Source of the DNA: Hysterangium stoloniferum
Taxonomy: Eukaryota; Basidiomycota; Agaricomycetes; Hysterangiales; Hysterangiaceae
Length of the DNA: 64,000 nt
Direction of reading: 5' to 3'
Assembly: GCA_015178975.1 (NCBI GenBank)
Contig: WHVD01000029.1
Location: 124,001 to 188,000, forward strand
The notes beneath the pieces are model-generated. The model was not told the DNA's origin. It ran no database searches and saw only the letters and a list, made by a program, of their open reading frames with translations. Made by a program: the position numbers and the translations under genes. Positions 57,420 through 64,000 of this stretch are shown in pieces (within the stretch, counting starts at the first letter, position 1; every line of letters begins with the position of its first letter).

Positions 57420-57962
57420 CTTTAGAGCTTCCGTGGTGGCTCGAAACGTCGACGACAAGTAGACGTTGATGCTTCCATTGTCAAATCTCGTCGCGTCAAA
57501 TGTGGCATATGTGAACGCTGGATTAAGGGTAGCAATACCCAAGAGTACTCGTTACATCATTGGGTCAGGCACAAGAAGAAATGTATTCGAAATAAAAAAA
57601 AGCGTTGGAATCTGAACTTGCTGACCCTGCCGATGCCCGGAGAACGATCCTTGAAGCCGATTTAGATTGAAGTCTCTGGAGCCGCATAGGGCCTTTTGCA
57701 ACATGTGCGACAAGGTCAGTGTCTATCAAATTACACCATATTTGCGCTAATACGACTCCTTACGCAGTGGATCAATTTATCTGGACGCAGTCGTTATTCC
57801 TCTATGCACTGTTTCCAACATAAGAAGGAATGCCTTTTACAGAATGCTAATGCCGAAAAACCTCTTAAGAAGCGGCCAACGCTATCTATGGCCTCTCTCG
57901 AAAGCACCCCCGAGGCTCGCCGCGATGCACTGAAGTTGGATGCCTCTCGGAAGAGCAGATGA
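57420..57962 (+). pseudogene. Two-zinc-finger (CCHC-type) gene relic
   Basis: The first finger is CGICERWIKGSNTQEYSLHH followed by WVRHKKKC (about 57500-57572). The second is CNMCDK, an intron (57715-57767), then WINLSGRSRYSSMHCFQHKK and EC. Both have C-x2-C-x(n)-H-x3-C spacing with a shared W after the second Cys, so they are repeats of one module. Between them the natural continuation ALESELADPADARRTILEAD (57605-57665) is in another frame, shifted at an A-run (57593-57601), and the second finger is in a third frame. The end reads DALKLDASRKSR, stop at 57960-57962. A gene decayed by small indels, or affected by homopolymer errors. Function unknown; nucleic-acid or protein binding is possible. 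Confidence 0.55.
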
Positions 57963-58169
57963 GCACCATATACAACCATCTTGTGGAACAGGGCCTGTAT
58001 GATGCAAAATCTATGAGATAGAAATCTCTTTCAAGAACTTCTACTCCCTTGGAAGAGGATATGTACCTCCCTTTTGTCGAATCGCCAAAGTTATCAATGT
58101 TATTGTAGATATCATATTGTGAGGTATGTATTCAAGAGGCCAGCAGTTACCCCTGCCTAAATACCCACT
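57963..58169. other. Short spacer, no gene seen
   Basis: Moderate CpG on the left, followed by the start of the GGAGG-ended element. Confidence 0.4.
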
Positions 58170-59489
58170 GGAGGATAACCAAAAACTTTAAAAGTTGTTT
58201 ATCTACTGAATTATATATATTTGTATTGTTTGCAGTAGAATTAATATTTAATCAAATTCAGATGGTTAGGTGTCACTCTGAAGAATGTAAAAATATTAAT
58301 ATTTATCCTATATCTAACAAAAGTTGGTCAAACAATCATCTGTAGATTATTCTTTTGGAATAAATTGCACAATGGGGATTGGTGCCCCAGATAGTTCTGG
58401 TTAACTCTCTAAACCAACTAAATTTAAATTATGTTATGACCAGAATTCCTGCCAGACTCCATATGTCAGACTTGTCCATGTTCAACTTCATTACATCGTG
58501 TATCAGTACCAGACTACCCACTGGACTCCGTCCCTGTCTATGTCCAACCTCGTCCCACACATCAGTCACCAGACCCCCAGCAAACCTGTCACCCCCCTAA
58601 CTGAGCCCCATTCCTGTTTTAGGCAATAACCTGTCACAATTTGGACTCCACTCCCACTCTGTTTCCCATTATGGTTTTATGACCTGTCACAATTTGGACT
58701 CCGCTCCATCCCATCCTGTTCCTAACACCAAATTTGGTGTTTACTTATCTCATTTTATATTTGCTAGTTTCATTTTCATTATTACTGGATTTGGTATTGC
58801 ATACACTCAGCAGTCTATATAAACTAGCTAATGTTGTACATACAATCCAGTCAGAAAATCAGATTAGATTTCCCACTCTAAACTCCTCTTTGAACTACAC
58901 CACTCTTGCTAGTCGGAGGGCTCCGATGCATCTATCTCTTAACTTCCAACTTATTTATCTTGACTCCCCGACCTCTCAACCCACAACCTCCGACCTACAA
59001 CTCCTCAATCCATGAACTCCGCCCAGACTCCCCGGGTTTCCCATCTGCCTGTTTGAAATTGGACAACACGATCTCGCAAGGGTGCAGCCTATAAGCTGAA
59101 GCCAAGTCCTACCGGAACATCCACAGATTTCCCGGAACCCTCCGTGTATGCATCTTAACAAATTATATGAAATATGTATATTTGAAAGTTTGCTTGTATA
59201 CAAAAGAATACATTATAACCCAAATAATTTAGGTCAATCCAAAGATTAAGTCATAACCCAAATAATCTTGTTTAACCCAAATAATCTAGATCAACCCAAA
59301 TAATTTTGTGTAACTATGTCATTTGTGCATATTTTAAAAGGGTATGCATATTTTAAAGATGAAATTTCAGATAATTAAATATAAACTCATAGAATAAGTT
59401 GTCATGGCCAGAAGGAATAGTCTCACTTAAAAAAATATGAGGATTATTCAGTAAAAGTTTGGATATTAAAGAAATTGTGACCATCCTCC
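58170..59489. mobile_element. Non-autonomous element with GGAGG ends, copy 2, split by a solo LTR
   Basis: Same sequence as 49494-49979, in two parts (58170-58431 and 59161-59489) around an LTR. Near 59215-59310 it has a local expansion of an AACCCAAATAATCTAGATCA unit not seen in copy 1. The right end joins gag-like sequence. Confidence 0.7.
58432..59160 (+). mobile_element. Solo LTR, family A (729 bp)
   Basis: Begins TGTTATGACCAG, ends GCATCTTAACA, flanked by AATTA at 58427-58431 and 59161-59165. Copy 1 of the host element reads through here (AAATTTAAATTATATGAAAT), confirming the empty site. Core at 59078-59109. Confidence 0.92.
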
Positions 59490-61850
59490 ATGAGTCAGTA
59501 TGATTATGCTTCTTGGATTTCTTTGAGGAATGATCTGTAGTGTCATGGGGATTTCCAGAGGAAGAGGGCTGTTGTTCTGTGTCCTGAGTGATTTTTGTTG
59601 GGTGATCTGGAGATGTTTCACAAGTGATGTCAGCATGCTCCCAATAATGAGAATTACATTGCTGGGCTTTGATACACATATCAATGAGAGTTGTCAGCTT
59701 GCCATTGCCTTGGGAAATATCATCTTTCACACAAGATGAAAGGCCACAACAGAACCTGTGATGTAGGGTGTAGTCTCCCTGATTGACTAAAGTGGCAAGA
59801 GAGTTGAATTGGATGATGTGTTTTCTGATCCACTGGCTGTCCTTCATATGTTGGCTAAAGTAATTTGTGTATCTCTGACAGTATTGTGGGGACTGAAATT
59901 GAGTCTGAGCTCTGTGACAAAGGATGAGTAGTTATTAAGCCAGCCAGGTTGATAATCATTGAGGTTGTTGAGTGCAAGTTTAAACCAATTCATGGTGGTG
60001 CCCCAAAGAAACAATAAAGAAAAAATGATGTTGCTTCTGTTGAAAATTCATTGAGATGGTCATTGAAGTTCAAATTGGATTGCATAAGGAATGGCCACAA
60101 CTTGGAAGTGTCTGTTCCATGAAAAATGTCAGGTTTCTTAACCTTTGCACATCAGGCAGCCTTCCCTCAATTATTTTCAAGGAAGACAGTGAGCCCTTTG
60201 AATGCTGTTCTGAGACTAGGTTCAGTAATCATGGTGGAGCTGTGAGAATGAAATGCTGTACTGATGCCAGAATGGTAAGAGCTATGGTGTCAGCCAGGAT
60301 GTGAACTATGATGGGAACTCAGGGTCCACCACCAAAACTACTATAATGTGAGCTTGAATGTGAGCTAGGGAGAGAACTATGATGGGAACTTGGAGGTCCA
60401 CCATCAAAACTATGGTAGGAACTACATATGATAGGAACCAGGGTGTCTGCCACCAAAATTGTGATGGGAACTATGATAGGAACCAGCGAATCCACCATTA
60501 AAACTATGATGAGAGCTAGGCAATCCACTGCCATGAGAGCTTAGTGGTCCACTGCCAGGATGACTAGTCTGGTGAGAACTGTTGTGGACCATATGAATGG
60601 ATGGAGGAATAGGTGGGGCATAGTGGAAATCTTTCCACCAATGCTTGGAGGTACTGGAAGAGGATGCAGCAGGCTTGCAGGGTCTGCACATTTGAAACAT
60701 AGTCCAGTAGACTCATAAGTGGAGATCCTACATATTGTCAATCAGTAGTGTAAAAGGTTACTCTCCTGATGGCCTCTCTTCAAGCACTGAGAGGTTCTTG
60801 GTTGCTCATGGTTAAGAAATGTTAACAGTCTGCACGATTGAGTTCAAATATACTGCCTATATCTAAACCCAAGGGGAGTGGAGGAAGTCCTAGTCAGGGG
60901 GCCACCAATAGGGGTTGTAATCATTGAGGGGCTGATGACCAGGATTGTACTAGTCAGGAGGCCCAACTCTCTAAGACTAAGTGGAGCTTGGCTTCAACTT
61001 ATGTGTTGTGCCTTTGCACAAACTGTTAGGATGCTCCAGTATTTCAAACAGAGCAGATAGTATGATATATGTAGACTGAAGACAACACTTAGCTCATTTA
61101 ACTGGCACCAAAAATACTAAGAGTCATGTGGGTGTTAGAGTTGTGGTGTGCCAACAACTACTATGAGGGAGGTTTATGGAGAGATACTCAAGGAGGAGAT
61201 TAGGAGTGATTATCTTAAGTCAAATGAGGGTAATCTAAGTCAATATTCAAACTAGAGAACTGTAGCATACATGGAAAGTATTTATACAAGGTAGGATGGA
61301 TGATCAGAGGGTCAATCATAGAAACAAAGGGAGAGATGGGTCAAAAGATGCATGGTGGAGGAGAAGGATCAAACTGAAACTAAATACAGTGATACCAAGT
61401 GTGTGAGGTGGCAAAAATAAACATATACATTGTTGGGCAGAATGGAAGGGTATTGGGATTGGAGACAGATTAGGATAGTGAAGAGAGTGTAACAAGTATC
61501 AGGGTGCAGCAGGCAGTGGTACCATATGCAAGGGTGCTGACACGGGGTGCTGGAGGTATGTATATCAGCATTGAAAAATGTTGTGGAGGTCCAAAAGGGT
61601 GCAGATCCTAACATACCTTTGAAGAGCTTGTTTTTGTGACAGAACAAGCCAAGGTCATTATCCATGTGTTGGTGTTTCTTCTTCAGGGTGAGTTTACATT
61701 GGGACCCAAAAAATGGGAAATGTTGGGTTTATGAGAAGTTCACTGGTTGCCCTTAGTGGACTTCTTGTTTTTTTTCTGAACAGAGTTTGATTTTCCAGAA
61801 TTATTGCCAGAAGACTTGCTATTTGACATAACAAATGTTGTGTGATCATG
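59490..61850 (-). mobile_element. Gag relic of an LTR retrotransposon (minus strand)
   Basis: From about 61830 down to 59490. Recognisable parts are a Ser/Lys-rich start, a stretch GLCFKCADPASLLHPLP (about 60690), a Ser/His/Gly-rich repeat (60300-60560) and the capsid part DSQWIRKHIIQFNSLATLVN with HHRFCCGLSSCVKDDIS (59845-59740). The last resembles Ty3/gypsy gag. Broken, with several breaks, and cut on the left by the GGAGG-ended element. A reverse LTR piece lies in it at about 60830-61060. Confidence 0.6.
60300..60560. repeat. ~70-bp degenerate tandem repeat in the gag relic
   Basis: Repeats of GATGGGAACT plus a (C)CACCA(C/T)(C)AAAACTATGATG stretch, three to four units. On the minus strand it gives a Ser/His/Gly-rich reading. 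Confidence 0.65.
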
Positions 61851-61994
61851 ACAGCACCAGGCTGTCATGCCTAATCCATCAATGGTTCACATGAGTGACT
61901 GTAATCCCATTTATTACATTGGTGCAGACTCTGTAGAATTTCCATTAGGATGAGGAAAGGTGGGAAAGCCAAAGATTGCTAGTTAAGTACATAC

Positions 61995-62328
61995 TGTTAG
62001 AATATGATAACATGATTAACCGTAATCTCATATCTCATCTTGTGACTGTATAGGTTCTGCCCAGTTCACACATGTGATTGTTATATATAGTTTAGTGTTC
62101 ACTAGATCTGTAGCACGTTTGTGCACAGACCATGTATTCTAGTATATAGTTAGTTCAGATGAGGAGTAGATCCCTCATCTGAAAGCCTAGTTATATCACC
62201 AGTTTAGCATCTACTCACTCTACTCTTAGTGGCTATACTCCAACAGTAGAGAGTCCTCATACTGTGATCACCAGGCTAGCAGATTATTCGAACACACACC
62301 TCAGTAGTAAATCATTGTTCACAACAGC
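61995..62328 (+). mobile_element. Possible copia-type LTR (~334 bp)
   Basis: Begins TGTTAGAATATGATAAC, like the start at 42743, and ends GTTCACAACA. It is followed by a weak primer-site-like ACAGTATCACAGACAC. No target duplication found. The following DNA has no clear gag, so this is tentative. Confidence 0.45.
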
Positions 62329-63680
62329 CAACAGTATCACAGACACCCAAGCTATGCTATCTCATTATTGTAGGGAGTAATCCTAGCTGACCAGCCACTC
62401 TATTTTGACACTATATGTACATAAGACAAGGATGTGTGGATCAACCAATGCCTATAAGAGGAATATGTCTAAGAGCTGTATCAGCAATATGCTTGGGGCA
62501 TGAATGTGAATTGTGTCTGTACCTCAATGGTGAACTAATGATTATGGCAGCTACAGACTGCAGACTGCCATCACCAAATCCTACTAATGTCCATGAATAG
62601 GTACACATTGGACATTACTTCTCACTTGTAATTACAATATTACATGAATCATCCAACTCAAACACTACTGCCAGAGGTGTGTTGGATACTAAGTCAAGTA
62701 CTGTGGATCACCATTTATGCTGTAGCCAAATGGAAATTTAGATACAAAGACTGTGAGGATGAGCAGTATACAGGGGGGTATACCTTGAAGTGGACCCCCC
62801 TGGTGAAAGCTGGTTTGGGACTGAGATAGTCACTGGGATTGGCTATGACTGGAATGAAAGTCCCAACACTGTGGCAGTTACTGTGTTTGTTGAGAACCTT
62901 GGTTGTGCCACTGTTCTTCTACAATGGGGTGAGAATGAGATCATGACTTGGATTGGTGATCCAAGCAGACTGGAAGGTTCCACTCATGGTAATGGATCAC
63001 CAACAGTTTGGGGTCAGCACCCATATAGATTCTTCTTTGGAAGCACTCTCTCACTCAACTGAAGTGTCAGCTGGATAGCCATTTATCATTTAGATATCCT
63101 CAGCAATCACCATGTGCCCCCAGATTTGAAATTTAAGGGTGTGTTGGAAATAGTGATAAAGCACCCACCTCTGTAGGGGCAGTTCACCCCTCTCTTTCTA
63201 CCAAATTATCTGTAAATGCACATTGTGGACCATGCTCAGTGAGGCTGATGCATTATTCCACCAAGAAGAACACCCACTCTATCAAAACACATGTTGTGAC
63301 TAGTAACATGGAACAGAGATGTATCATTTACCATATTTCAGTCATGTTAGAGCAGTGGCTAGCCACTTCCCACTGGGCCATGCAGCTTTGATGAAGATGC
63401 TGTTAGCAAAATACAAGGTTGGAAATGTGAGCACCACTGCCCTTTGAATAACAGTATGACACAAAACTGGGCTATGCTTCTCAGTAATATGTGTAGAATC
63501 AAGTAAAACAGGACATGCTGTTGATGTCCAGTAAGAAAGGCAGTTTTTCAAGTGTGATGGTATATGAGGGTGTGAGTAGGCAATGGCTCACGAACTGAAT
63601 GAATGGCTCAAGAGCAGTTTGTTGGTTTGCCAAGAAGTTCATGGGCTGGCACACTCAATGGCCGGTCATTGGATGAATGA
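62329..63680. other. Coding-like mobile-element DNA, family unknown
   Basis: Readings at 62415-62600, 62644-62829 and 62790-63062 (WFGTEIVTGIGYDWNESPNT, then VFVENLGCATVLLQWGENEI) have protein-like composition in several frames but match no family I know. Low CpG. Probably an old element. Confidence 0.35.
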
Positions 63681-63883
63681 GTGAGTGAGTGAGTTAAGAA
63701 TTATCAGTTCTTCCAGCCTCAACCATCCTAGAACTTAAACTCAGAATTCATCAAAAACTCGAAGGTCATTATGATTAATACTACTACTAATAATGACCTT
63801 CAAGTTTGTGATGATCTCTGAGTTCAAGTTCTAGGATGATGGTTGAGGCTGGAAGAACTAATAATTCTTAACTCACTCACTTA
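63681..63883. repeat. ~200-bp hairpin (two ~90-bp arms)
   Basis: The arms start GTGAGTGAGTTAAGAATTAT (about 63683) and mirror at 63790-63883, with a short spacer (about 63770-63785) and several small differences. The end words are repeats of GAGT. It resembles a foldback element. Confidence 0.8.
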
Positions 63884-64000
63884 GGGTTTAGAGGTACAAT
63901 ACTAGTCTCAAAAGAGAGGCATAGCAGCTCAATGAAAACCATGTAAGACATGAGAAAGTGAGTGCAAGAATGAAAAGGATATAATAAAAGATATCTAAAG

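Noticed and set aside
61995-62328. A complete copia element to the right of this LTR
   Set aside because: No gag, protease or integrase motifs were found downstream within the window.

Overview
This window looks like nuclear DNA of a basidiomycete fungus, most likely an Agaricomycete. Host genes are cut by many very short introns (about 50-75 bp, GT-AG, one GC-AG). The gene content fits: a HIR1/HIRA histone chaperone, a laccase family, an MDR-type oxidoreductase, a fungal HNH-nuclease protein and a small secreted cysteine-rich protein. Mobile elements make up well over half of the window. All calls come from reading the sequence by eye; no searches were run.

Layout. 30-3699 (+): 3' part of a HIR1/HIRA gene, beginning inside an intron at the window edge. 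3700-9070: a pile of Tc1/mariner copies, a MITE and three LTRs. 9903-12639 (-): laccase copy 1. 13569-15143: a Mutator-like non-autonomous element followed by a solo LTR. 15200-16750: minisatellite. 17340-18110 (-): Tad-like LINE relic. 18520-18943 (+): small secreted cysteine-rich protein. 21461-22980 (+): intact MDR oxidoreductase. 25014-26350 (+): rearranged laccase fragment. 28284-31019 (+): laccase copy 2. 31.6-51.4 kb: a CpG-poor mobile-element landscape with gag and copia relics, nested solo LTRs, a 432-bp hairpin, a decayed laccase copy 3 and the best-preserved Tc1 element. 52.1-53.4 kb (-): a truncated IRE1-like kinase relic. 55.2-55.4 kb (-): copia RNase H relic. 55656-56966 (-): HNH-nuclease gene. 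57.4-58.0 kb (+): a two-zinc-finger gene relic. 58.1-64.0 kb: more mobile-element DNA, a gag relic and another long hairpin.

Three themes stand out. First, several LTR families that otherwise differ share one core of about 32 bp near the 3' end, which can fold as a CAGC/GCTG hairpin. Second, the laccase family occurs as four copies in graded stages of decay, and the changes in copy 3 are dominated by CpG to TpG/CpA. Third, CpG density splits the window into host-like and depleted blocks, and some young insertions show up as CpG-rich islands inside old elements.
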